The position numbers were made by a program, and so were the translations under genes. The notes under the pieces were generated by a model that saw only the letters and a list, made by a program, of their open reading frames with translations, was not told where the DNA came from and did not search any database. Of a stretch of DNA of 64,000 nucleotides, positions 48,671-56,704 are shown piece by piece. Location of the stretch: the NCBI RefSeq assembly GCF_936927845.1, contig NZ_CAKZHV010000029.1, forward strand, positions 34,364 through 98,363, read 5' to 3'. The stretch comes from an uncultured Sphingomonas sp. Lineage in GTDB: Bacteria > Pseudomonadota > Alphaproteobacteria > Sphingomonadales > Sphingomonadaceae. How positions within the stretch are numbered: the stretch's first letter is position 1; each line of letters starts with the position of its first letter.

Positions 48671-49648
48671 GTGACCGACACTGACGCACTGCCCTCGCTG
48701 ACGCCCGAGGACCGCGCCAAGCATCACGGCCGTGCGCGTGCCGTCATGTCGAAGGAATATGCGCGGGTGAAGCCCGGCAGCGCGTTTTTCGAGGTAGTGA
48801 AGCGCGCATCGCTCGGCGTCTACAATGATGGGTTCATCCACGCGGGCAACCTTGCCTATCTCGCGCTGATGACGCTGTTCCCGTTCTTCATCGTTGCGGC
48901 GGCCGTACTGTCGCTCGTCGGGCAGAGCACGGAGACGCAGCGCGCGGTGACGAGCTTCCTGTCGGTGCTGCCGCCGGAATCGGCCGAACTGCTGCGCAAG
49001 CCGATCGCCGACGTGCTCCAGGCGCGCACGGGATCGCTCTTGTGGTTGGGCGGACTGGTGGGGCTCTGGACGGTTGGCAGCTTCGTGGAAACGATCCGCG
49101 ACATCTTTCGCCGTGCCTATGGCACGCACGCGACGCAGTCGCTGTGGCGCGCGCGGCTGGGCTTGAGCCTCGCGATCGTCGCGTCCGTGTTCGTCGCGCT
49201 GGTCTCGTTCTTCGTGCAAGGCCTGCTGACCGCGGCGGAGCAATTCATCTACCGCCTGCTGCCGTTCGCGCAGAACGTCGCCGGCTGGCTCGGCCTCGCC
49301 CGCTTCGTGCCCGCCGCGATCATGTTCGGCGCGCTCTACATGCTGTTCTACTCGGTAACGCCGGGCAAGTACCGCCACAGCGACAATCGCAAATGGCCCG
49401 GCGCGCTGTTCACCGCCATCTGGTGGGTCAGCATGACCGCGGGACTGCCGTGGGTATTGTCCAAACTCGGCGGCTACGACCTGACTTACGGCAGTCTGGC
49501 CGGCGTCGTCGTCATGCTGTTGTTCTTCTACCTGATCGGGCTGGGGCTGGTGTTCGGTGCGCATCTGAACGCGGCACTGGCGGAACCGCCCGAACCGGTA
49601 GTAGAGGGGGTGCCGAATAAGAATGTAGCAGGGACGGCGACGGCGTGA
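48671..49648 (+). CDS. YihY/BrkB-family inner-membrane protein
   Basis: The 325-aa protein has about six membrane helices (LAYLALMTLFPFFIVAAAVL, LLWLGGLVGLWTVGSF, LGLSLAIVASVFVALVSFF, FVPAAIMFGALYMLFYS, ALFTAIWWVSMTAGLPWVL, LAGVVVMLLFFYLIGLGLVF) and the family phrase GGYDLTYGSLAGVV. Long wrongly labelled RNase BN, the family is of unknown transport-like function. The start is a GTG at 48671. Its stop overlaps the GTG of fabI (GTGA at 49645-49648), so the two are translationally coupled. Confidence 0.9.
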   Translation: MTDTDALPSLTPEDRAKHHGRARAVMSKEYARVKPGSAFFEVVKRASLGVYNDGFIHAGNLAYLALMTLFPFFIVAAAVLSLVGQSTETQRAVTSFLSVLPPESAELLRKPIADVLQARTGSLLWLGGLVGLWTVGSFVETIRDIFRRAYGTHATQSLWRARLGLSLAIVASVFVALVSFFVQGLLTAAEQFIYRLLPFAQNVAGWLGLARFVPAAIMFGALYMLFYSVTPGKYRHSDNRKWPGALFTAIWWVSMTAGLPWVLSKLGGYDLTYGSLAGVVVMLLFFYLIGLGLVFGAHLNAALAEPPEPVVEGVPNKNVAGTATA

Positions 49649-50448
49649 ATGGATTGATGGCGGGCAAACGCGGGCTGATCATGGGGCTCGCCAACGATCG
49701 GTCGCTCGCATGGGGTATCGCAAAGAAGCTGAGCGAGGCGGGCGCCGAGCTCGCCTTCTCTTATCAGGGTGAATCGCTCGAAAAGCGCGTCCGCCCGCTC
49801 GCCGAGCAGCTCGGCTCGACCAAGCTGATCGACTGCGACGTGTCCGACATGTCCCGGCTCGACGCTGCCTTTGACACGCTTGCCGCCGACTGGCCGACGC
49901 TCGATTTCGTCGTCCATGCGATTGGTTTCTCCGACAAGAACGAGCTGCGCGGCAAATACGTCGACACCAGCCTCGACAATTTCCTGCTGACGATGAACGT
50001 CTCGGCTTACAGCTTCGTCGCGGTGGCGAAGCGCGCGCGCGCGATGATGCCGGAGGGCGGCAGCCTGCTGACGCTCAGCTATTACGGCGCGGAGAAGGTC
50101 GTCCCGCACTACAACGTGATGGGCGTGGCCAAGGCCGCGCTGGAGACCAGCGTCAAGTATCTCGCGATGGACCTGGGACCGGAAAACATCCGCGTCAACG
50201 CGATCTCCGCGGGACCGATCAAGACGCTGGCGGCGAGCGGGATCGGCGATTTCCGCTACATCCTCAAGTGGAACGAGCTCAACTCGCCCTTGCGCCGTAA
50301 TGTGACGATCGACGACGTCGGCGGCGCGGGACTGTACCTGCTGTCCGATCTCGCATCGGGCGTGACCGGCGAGATCCACCACGTCGATGCGGGCTACAAC
50401 GTCATCGGCATGAAGGCCGAGGACGCGCCCGACATCGCGCTGGCGTGA
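49645..50448 (+). CDS. fabI: Enoyl-[acyl-carrier-protein] reductase FabI
   Basis: FabI reduces the enoyl-ACP double bond with NADH, the last step of each fatty-acid elongation round. The 267-aa short-chain dehydrogenase has the FabI-specific nucleotide motif GLIMGLANDRSLAWGIA instead of the usual TGxxxGxG and the catalytic Tyr-x6-Lys in YYGAEKVVPHYNVMGVAK, with SAGPIKTLAASGI after it. The GTG at 49645 overlaps the yihY stop; an ATG at 49657 (MAGKRGLIMG) is an equally plausible start. It is the target of triclosan-type inhibitors. Confidence 0.95.
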   Translation: MNGLMAGKRGLIMGLANDRSLAWGIAKKLSEAGAELAFSYQGESLEKRVRPLAEQLGSTKLIDCDVSDMSRLDAAFDTLAADWPTLDFVVHAIGFSDKNELRGKYVDTSLDNFLLTMNVSAYSFVAVAKRARAMMPEGGSLLTLSYYGAEKVVPHYNVMGVAKAALETSVKYLAMDLGPENIRVNAISAGPIKTLAASGIGDFRYILKWNELNSPLRRNVTIDDVGGAGLYLLSDLASGVTGEIHHVDAGYNVIGMKAEDAPDIALA

Positions 50449-50840
50449 GCGGGCAAGGGCTTCTGGACAAGCTCGGCGTAAAGCCGGGCGACACGCTCGC
50501 GTGCGTGGACGTGCCGCCGGCACTTCAGGGCACGCTGCCCGCGGGCGATGCACCCAATGCTGACGCGACGCTGGTGTTCGTACGCGACCGTGCTGGCGCC
50601 GCAGCCGCGATCCCGGCAACGCTCGCCCGTTTCACATCGGGCCAGCGGCTTTGGTTCGCCTACCCCAAACGCTGGGGCGCGCACGCCAGCGACATCTCGC
50701 GCGATACGGGATGGGAGCCGCTGGCCGCGGCCGACTTCCTCGCGGTCACGCAAGTGGCGCTGGACGACGACTGGTCGGCGCTGCGCTTCCGCCCGCGCAC
50801 CGAGATCAAGCGGCTGACCCGCGCGAGCGAGCGCGCGTGA
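50445..50840 (+). CDS. DUF3052-like small protein
   Basis: The 131-aa protein resembles DUF3052: GLLDKLGVKPGDTLACVDVP at the start, a strand ATLVFVRDRAGAAAAIPATL, then RLWFAYPKRWGAHASDISRD and a C-terminal WSALRFRPRTEIKRL. It has no signal peptide or membrane segment. Function is not known. The GTG at 50445 overlaps the fabI stop, and its own stop overlaps the GTG of the next gene, so it sits inside a chain of coupled reading frames. Confidence 0.78.
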   Translation: MSGQGLLDKLGVKPGDTLACVDVPPALQGTLPAGDAPNADATLVFVRDRAGAAAAIPATLARFTSGQRLWFAYPKRWGAHASDISRDTGWEPLAAADFLAVTQVALDDDWSALRFRPRTEIKRLTRASERA

Positions 50841-51358
50841 TCGCGATCGCGCCCGCGACCGGCCAAGACGTAGCCGCGATCGACGCGCTGCTGCGCACCA
50901 GCTTCGCGCGCCCGCAAGAAGCCAATCTCGTCCGCGATTTGTGCATCGCGGGCGACATGGTGCTGATGTTCACCGCTCGTGACGAGGACACGGGCGCACT
51001 CGCCGGTGCGATCGCCTTCAGCCGCATGGACGTGAGCGTCGCGGGCAAGCCGATTTCGGCCGTGGCACTCGCTCCCATCGCCGTTGCTCCCGCCTACCGA
51101 GATCAGGGCGTGGCCGAGGCCTTGATCCAGGCCGGGATCGACCGGCTGGAGCAGGAAGGCGTCGTGCTCTGCTTCACGCTGGGCGATCCCGCCTTCTACG
51201 CCCGCTTCGGGTTCGACGCCGACTTCGCGCGCAACTTCACTTCACCCTACGCCGGCGATTACCTCATGGCCCTTCCGCTCCAGGGCGGGCTGATGCCATG
51301 CGGGGTGCGTCAGCACGCGCATCATGCGCCCGCCTTCGCGAAACTGTCCGACGCATGA
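50837..51358 (+). CDS. GNAT-family N-acetyltransferase
   Basis: The 173-aa protein has the acetyl-CoA-binding motif A in ALAPIAVAPAYRDQGVAEALI and motif B around CFTLGDPAFYARFGFDADF, the pattern of YhbS-like acetyltransferases. The acceptor is unknown. The GTG at 50837 overlaps the previous stop (GTGA), and its own TGA overlaps the aroC ATG (ATGA at 51355-51358). It is therefore coupled to an essential pathway gene without an obvious functional link. Confidence 0.88.
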   Translation: MIAIAPATGQDVAAIDALLRTSFARPQEANLVRDLCIAGDMVLMFTARDEDTGALAGAIAFSRMDVSVAGKPISAVALAPIAVAPAYRDQGVAEALIQAGIDRLEQEGVVLCFTLGDPAFYARFGFDADFARNFTSPYAGDYLMALPLQGGLMPCGVRQHAHHAPAFAKLSDA

Positions 51359-52422
51359 GCTTCAACACCTTTGGCCGCGTGTTCCGCTTCACGACCTGGG
51401 GCGAGAGTCACGGGCCTGCGATCGGCGCGGTGGTGGACGGGTGCCCACCGGGGATCGCGCTTGGCGAGAACGACATCCAGCCGTGGCTTGATCGCCGCCG
51501 CCCCGGCACGTCGCGCTTCACGACACAGCGGCGCGAGCCCGATCAGGTGCGCATCCTGTCGGGGGTGTTCGAGGGCAGGACGACCGGTACCCCGATCAGC
51601 CTCATGATCGAGAACGTCGACCAACGATCGAAAGATTACTCGGAGGTCGCGAAAGCCTACCGCCCTGGGCATGCCGACTACGCTTACGACGCCAAGTACG
51701 GCTTTCGCGACTATCGCGGCGGCGGTCGCTCGTCCGCGCGCGAAACCGCGTCGCGCGTCGCCGCCGGGGCAGTAGCACGACTGGTCGTGCCGCAAGTACG
51801 CGTCCGCGCCTGGGTCGAGGCGATCGGCGGCGACGCGATCGACCCCGCCCGCTTCGACGACGCGCAGATTCACGCCAATCCCTTCTTCTGCCCCGACGTC
51901 ACCGCCGCGGCGCGCTGGGAGGAAAAGGTCGACGCCGCGCGCAAGGCGGGCTCCTCGCTCGGCGCGATCGTCACGTGCGAGGCGACCGGCGTGCCCGCCG
52001 GCTGGGGCGCGCCGCTATACGCCAAGCTTGACAGCGAGCTCGCCGCCGCCGCCATGTCGATCAACGCGGTAAAGGGCGTCGAGATCGGCGACGGCTTCGC
52101 GGCCGCCGCGCTGTCGGGCGAGCAGAATGCCGACCCGATGCGGCCCGGGTCCGATGGCCCAGCGTTCCTTACCAACCATGCCGGCGGGATCGCGGGCGGG
52201 ATCGCAACCGGGCAGCCGATCCGATTGCGTGTCGCGTTCAAGCCGACCAGCTCGATCCTCACGCCGGTCGAGACGATCACGCGCGACGGCGCCGCCGCCG
52301 AAATCGCGACGCGCGGCCGGCACGATCCCTGCGTCGGCATCCGCGGCGTGCCGGTAATCGAGGCGATGGTCGCGCTGGTACTCGCCGACCAGGCATTGCT
52401 CCACCGCGCGCAATGCGGATGA
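51355..52422 (+). CDS. aroC: Chorismate synthase
   Basis: AroC removes phosphate from 5-enolpyruvylshikimate-3-phosphate to make chorismate, the branch point to aromatic amino acids; it needs reduced FMN. The 355-aa protein has all signatures: FTTWGESHGPAIGAVVDGCP, the conserved His/Arg in RPGHADYAYDAKYGFRDYRG and SSARETASRVAAGAVA, and FLTNHAGGIAGGIATGQPI. The ATG at 51355 gives MSFNTFGRVFRFTTWG, the family start. It is the last gene of the overlapping run. The pathway continues in prephenate dehydratase at the right end of the window. Confidence 0.96.
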   Translation: MSFNTFGRVFRFTTWGESHGPAIGAVVDGCPPGIALGENDIQPWLDRRRPGTSRFTTQRREPDQVRILSGVFEGRTTGTPISLMIENVDQRSKDYSEVAKAYRPGHADYAYDAKYGFRDYRGGGRSSARETASRVAAGAVARLVVPQVRVRAWVEAIGGDAIDPARFDDAQIHANPFFCPDVTAAARWEEKVDAARKAGSSLGAIVTCEATGVPAGWGAPLYAKLDSELAAAAMSINAVKGVEIGDGFAAAALSGEQNADPMRPGSDGPAFLTNHAGGIAGGIATGQPIRLRVAFKPTSSILTPVETITRDGAAAEIATRGRHDPCVGIRGVPVIEAMVALVLADQALLHRAQCG

Positions 52423-52589
52423 CCATCAGATTATTGTGACGCTTCCGAAATGATGGGGCGCCCGTCGCCGGAAGGCGGTAAGTTGTTTCTACTCACGTCG
52501 ATGATCAAAACGCACTGATCCACGGCAACACGCCGACACGGCCACCCTCTTGATGCCTGCTGTTGGTATCTAAGTCTATCTTACCTTCG

Positions 52590-52614
52590 GGAACAACATG
52601 CAGCAGCTCTCGTT
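52590..52614 (+). promoter_or_regulatory. EcfG (general stress sigma) promoter
   Basis: GGAAC (52590-52594), exactly 16 bases, then CGTT (52611-52614) is a perfect match to the alphaproteobacterial EcfG consensus. It starts a message with a 5' leader of roughly 25 bases before the ATG at 52644. The promoter predicts induction by osmotic, desiccation or stationary-phase stress through PhyR-NepR-EcfG. Confidence 0.85.
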
Positions 52615-52643
52615 GACTGCCCCGATACGAAGGAGAGACTGAG

Positions 52644-53021
52644 ATGCGTTACTTCATTCCGCTTGCCGCAGCGGCGCTGGCACTCCCTGCGATGGCTTCT
52701 GCGCAGACCACCGGCGGCACGACCGGCACCGGCTCGACCATGGGCACAATGGGAACCCAGACCGGGACCATGGGCACGCAGTCGGGCACGATGGGCTCGA
52801 TGCAGTCGCCCACCACAACCGACAGCACGATGTCGACCAATTCGACGATGAGCACACCGTCAACCACCACGACGCGCCCGAGCCGTCGCAGCACGCGCAA
52901 CCGCTCGACCATGTCGCCGAACTCGAGCTCGAGCACCACGTCCACCACCGATTCGACGATGACGCCGTCGACCGATCCGATGAGCACAACGCCGAACACG
53001 ATGGGCAGCACGCCGCGCTGA
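52644..53021 (+). CDS. Secreted Thr/Ser/Met-rich low-complexity protein under EcfG control
   Basis: The 125-aa protein has a Sec signal (RYFIPLAAAALALPAMASAQ). Almost all the rest is built of short repeats around TMGT, TQTG, DSTM and STMST, with one basic patch TRPSRRSTRNRS in the middle. It should be disordered. AAGGAGAG lies 9 bases before the ATG at 52644. The gene stands alone between an EcfG promoter and an intrinsic terminator. Function is unknown; methionine-rich, extended secreted proteins could scavenge oxidants or coat the surface, but that is speculation. Confidence 0.8.
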   Translation: MRYFIPLAAAALALPAMASAQTTGGTTGTGSTMGTMGTQTGTMGTQSGTMGSMQSPTTTDSTMSTNSTMSTPSTTTTRPSRRSTRNRSTMSPNSSSSTTSTTDSTMTPSTDPMSTTPNTMGSTPR

Positions 53022-53045
53022 GCGTGGTCTGACCAGAAAATAAAG

Positions 53046-53074
53046 AAGGCCCGGGCTGGTGCCCGGGCCTTTTT
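53046..53074 (+). terminator. Intrinsic terminator after the EcfG-controlled gene
   Basis: Perfect 11-bp arms (53046-53056 and 53061-53071), a 4-base loop and T residues to 53074. The arms begin AAGG and end CCTT, so it may also stop transcripts from the opposite strand (purA), where an A-rich run becomes T-rich. Confidence 0.92.
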
Positions 53075-53102
53075 GTTTGCGCGCCTTCTTTGACGGATCT
53101 GA

Positions 53103-54392
<1,290 letters not shown>

Positions 54393-54633
54393 GAGATACA
54401 GAACTCCGCCTGCCGCGTGCAGTCCGCGCGCCCTTCGACAGGGCTCGGCGCGCGAACGGTTCCGAATTGTTCGCGGCGCGGGTAGCGGGGCGCAGTCGAC
54501 GGGTCAACTGCTGGGTGGAAGGTCACACCCCTCGCAGCTACACCCCACCCGAGCGGGAGTATCGCTGATTGGGTGAGATCCGGGTGACCCTGGCGGAAAG
54601 GCCGCTGCAGGAAAGCGCCCTGTTCAGTCTTGG
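54393..54633. other. Gap upstream of purA with a REP-like hairpin
   Basis: About 240 bases without a supported gene. Near 54428-54454 lies a hairpin-forming sequence with inner arms GCCCT and AGGGC around TCGAC and outer CGCGC/GCGCG arms, similar to short repeats scattered in sphingomonad genomes. A plus-strand frame crossing this area (54569-54919) has no ribosome site and runs antisense to the membrane protein, so I do not call it. Confidence 0.4.
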
Positions 54634-55044
54634 TCACCCACTCGTTCGAGCAGCGCGCAACCTGGCTCGCCTGAACGATCTAAGTGCCTGCTTCACCGCG
54701 CGGATGAACGCTCTCGCGGCAAACATCGCGCAGATCGCCACCAACGCTATATCAACCCAGTATCGGACCGGTGAAGCCGCCGAGGTCGCACCGTGCGTGG
54801 CAATGCCCGATCGAAGCGCGTTCGCGAGCCAACCGGTGGTAATTACCAATATGGACAACAACGTCAGAAACACAGTAAAGGTCGGATGTTTGGCGAAGAA
54901 ACCGTCTGGCTGTGCCTGAGGCTCGACACGAGCAATCCCAGCATGCACGTGCCACGCCGCCCGCAAGATCAGAACGATGCAGGTGACTATCAGGCCGCCG
55001 AAGAGCCATAGTCCAATCGTTGCCAGCCGCACATTATCATTCAT
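54634..55044 (-). CDS. Small membrane protein of unknown function
   Basis: This 136-aa protein has three hydrophobic segments: TIGLWLFGGLIVTCIVLIL, FTVFLTLLSILVITTGWLA and YWVDIALVAICAMFAARAFI. The C-terminal tail is strongly basic (KQALRSFRRARLRAAR). I do not recognise a family. Its base composition is lower in GC than that of its neighbours, and it interrupts the usual hisZ-purA neighbourhood, so it may be a later insertion. The ATG at 55044 lies beside a run of CATG palindromes (55042-55063). Confidence 0.62.
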   Translation of the reverse strand: MNDNVRLATIGLWLFGGLIVTCIVLILRAAWHVHAGIARVEPQAQPDGFFAKHPTFTVFLTLLSILVITTGWLANALRSGIATHGATSAASPVRYWVDIALVAICAMFAARAFIRAVKQALRSFRRARLRAARTSG

Positions 55045-55137
55045 GCATGCATGATGGCATGCGGAACCTAACTCAGGCTTAAGAATAGCCCGCTGTGATC
55101 AAAACCTTCCTGATCATACGCTTGCGAGCATTAGCGG

Positions 55138-56235
55138 TCAGACTGCTCTAACTCTCCCCGCCTCCCACACGTGGGTGCACAATTGCGCGTCGGGCGTATC
55201 GTCCGGCTCCAACGCCGCGACGGTGACCCAGCCTTCCGCACGCATCTCCGCGCCGGCTGCGCCTGGTGTACCGAGCGGCAGGAACAGGCGCCGCCGCTCG
55301 GGCGCGGGCTCGCTCGCCAACCGGTCGCCGTAGAGCGAGAAGCCCGTCGCGGCCTCCTCCGCGCCGCCCTCGTGGACGATCGTATAGGTGCCGCCGCGCC
55401 CGATCTCCGCGCCTGCGCCACGCGCGAACAGCGAAAAGCCGAGCCAGGTCTGATACTCGAACCCGTGCCGCTCGGTCGGATCGAGCGTCAGCGCGACGCG
55501 CCCATCGACCGCGCGCGCGATCTCGGCGAGGCCGTCGAGCCGCGACGCCAGCACGCCCGCGGCGTCGAACGCGCGCAGCCGCGCCAGCGCCTGATCGAAC
55601 GGCCCTGCGGCCTCAACCAGCGGCAGGTACGCCGGCGCGATCTGCGCGACAGTCCCTGCGTCCTTCGCGTCCAACCGCTCGCGCAGCACCGCGAGTTGGT
55701 CGGCCGCAACCGGCATCGGCCCGGCGGCGAGCGCGTCGACAAGATCAGGCAGTGTGAAGTCGATCGACACGCCCGACACGCCCGCTGCCTCCAGCGCCTC
55801 GACCGCGACCGTCACGACCTCGCGCGCGGCCGCGACCGAGTCGAGCCCGATCAGCTCGGCCCCGATCTGGCGCAGCTCGCGCGCGGGCGACAGCTGTCCG
55901 CCGCGCAGTTTTAGGATCGAGCCGGCGTAGCTCAATCGAACCGGGCGCGGGTGGTGCGCCATCCGCGTCGCCGCGACCCGCGCGACCTGCGCGGTGAGAT
56001 CGGGCCTGACCGCCAGCGTGCGCTGCGACACCGGATCAACGAACCGCACCGCGTCGGTCAGTCCACCGTCCTTGAGCCGGGTCGCCAGGCTCTCGGCATA
56101 TTCGGCGAGCGGCGGATCGACGCGCTCGTAACCGTGCAGGCCGACAGCGGCGAGCACGCGCGCCTCGATCGCCGCGGCGGCATCGGCGTGCGGCGGCAAC
56201 CGGTCGCGCAACCCTTCGGGAAGAAGCGCGGTCAC
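55138..56235 (-). CDS. hisZ: ATP phosphoribosyltransferase regulatory subunit
   Basis: HisZ is a histidyl-tRNA-synthetase-like protein without tRNA activity; it assembles with the short HisG to make the first histidine-pathway enzyme responsive to histidine. The 365-aa protein shows the class II core (RVDPPLAEYAESLATRLKDG, DPVSQRTLAVRPDLTAQVAR, PVRLSYAGSILKLRGG, ELRQIGAELIG) and lacks the anticodon-binding domain. The start is a GTG at 56235 that overlaps the DUF559 stop; its Shine-Dalgarno (GGGAG) lies inside a REP-like repeat. HisG is not in the window. Confidence 0.93.
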   Translation of the reverse strand: MTALLPEGLRDRLPPHADAAAAIEARVLAAVGLHGYERVDPPLAEYAESLATRLKDGGLTDAVRFVDPVSQRTLAVRPDLTAQVARVAATRMAHHPRPVRLSYAGSILKLRGGQLSPARELRQIGAELIGLDSVAAAREVVTVAVEALEAAGVSGVSIDFTLPDLVDALAAGPMPVAADQLAVLRERLDAKDAGTVAQIAPAYLPLVEAAGPFDQALARLRAFDAAGVLASRLDGLAEIARAVDGRVALTLDPTERHGFEYQTWLGFSLFARGAGAEIGRGGTYTIVHEGGAEEAATGFSLYGDRLASEPAPERRRLFLPLGTPGAAGAEMRAEGWVTVAALEPDDTPDAQLCTHVWEAGRVRAV

Positions 56236-56624
56236 GCGTCCGACTCCCTCTCCCCTGCGGGGAGAGGATTAGGGTGAGGGGCTGCCCGAAGCGCAGCACT
56301 GATGGCGGCCAGAACGCCATCCATATTACCCATCACGTCCGCGTTGGTGAACCGGATCACACGATAGCCTTGCGTCTTGAGCCACGCCGTCCGTCGCTCG
56401 TCACGCGCTCCGTCGCCCGCGTGGGTGTCGCCGTCAACCTCGACGATGAGCTTGTATTCACGGGCGCAGAAATCGGCGACGTAGCTGCCGATGACGACTT
56501 GGCGGGAGGATTTGACGCCGTGAAATTGGCGGTTACGCACGACCGACCAGAGCCGACGTTCTGGCCCGGTCATCTCGCGCCTTGAGCGGCGAGCGCGGTC
56601 GCGAGGCACGGGATCGGTCTGCAT
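56232..56624 (-). CDS. DUF559 protein, putative Vsr-like endonuclease
   Basis: The 130-aa protein has the DUF559 core related to very-short-patch-repair nucleases: MTGPERRLWSVVRNRQFHG, VVIGSYVADFCAREYKLIVE (acidic site) and EVDGDTHAGDGARDERR, then GYRVIRFTNADVM. The last 16 residues (HPNPLPAGERESDA end) are the translation of a REP-like repeat. A second copy of that repeat, in the opposite orientation, lies about 40 bases upstream of the start. The gene therefore looks like a cassette placed between serA and hisZ. Its biological role is not known. Confidence 0.85.
   Translation of the reverse strand: MQTDPVPRDRARRSRREMTGPERRLWSVVRNRQFHGVKSSRQVVIGSYVADFCAREYKLIVEVDGDTHAGDGARDERRTAWLKTQGYRVIRFTNADVMGNMDGVLAAISAALRAAPHPNPLPAGERESDA
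56244..56284. repeat. REP-like repeat, copy A (inside the DUF559 3' end)
   Basis: The unit reads CTCCCTCTCCCC, a short loop, GGGGAGAGG and then a GGGTGAGGGG tail, forming a hairpin of 8 bp or more. It encodes the DUF559 C-terminus and supplies the GGGAG before hisZ. Copies lie at 56661, 58290 and 58374. Confidence 0.85.
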
Positions 56625-56660
56625 GGCGCAAACATCTCTGACGTCCGCGTCTGCCGCAAT

Positions 56661-56694
56661 CCCTCACCCAACCCTCTCCCCATAGGGGAGAGGG
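56661..56694. repeat. REP-like repeat, copy B (upstream of DUF559)
   Basis: Reads CCCTCACCCAACCCTCTCCCC, with the loop and GGGGAGAGGG following; opposite in orientation to copy A. Together the two copies bracket the DUF559 gene. Confidence 0.85.
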
Positions 56695-56704
56695 CTTTAG
56701 GCGA

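Noticed and set aside
47711..49564. A 617-codon minus-strand frame opposite the DnaJ-like and YihY genes
   Set aside because: Low-complexity antisense shadow without ribosome site or domain features; the plus-strand genes are clear.
54569..54919. A plus-strand frame of 116 codons opposite the small membrane protein
   Set aside because: No ribosome site or hydrophobic pattern; the minus-strand reading gives three clean membrane segments.
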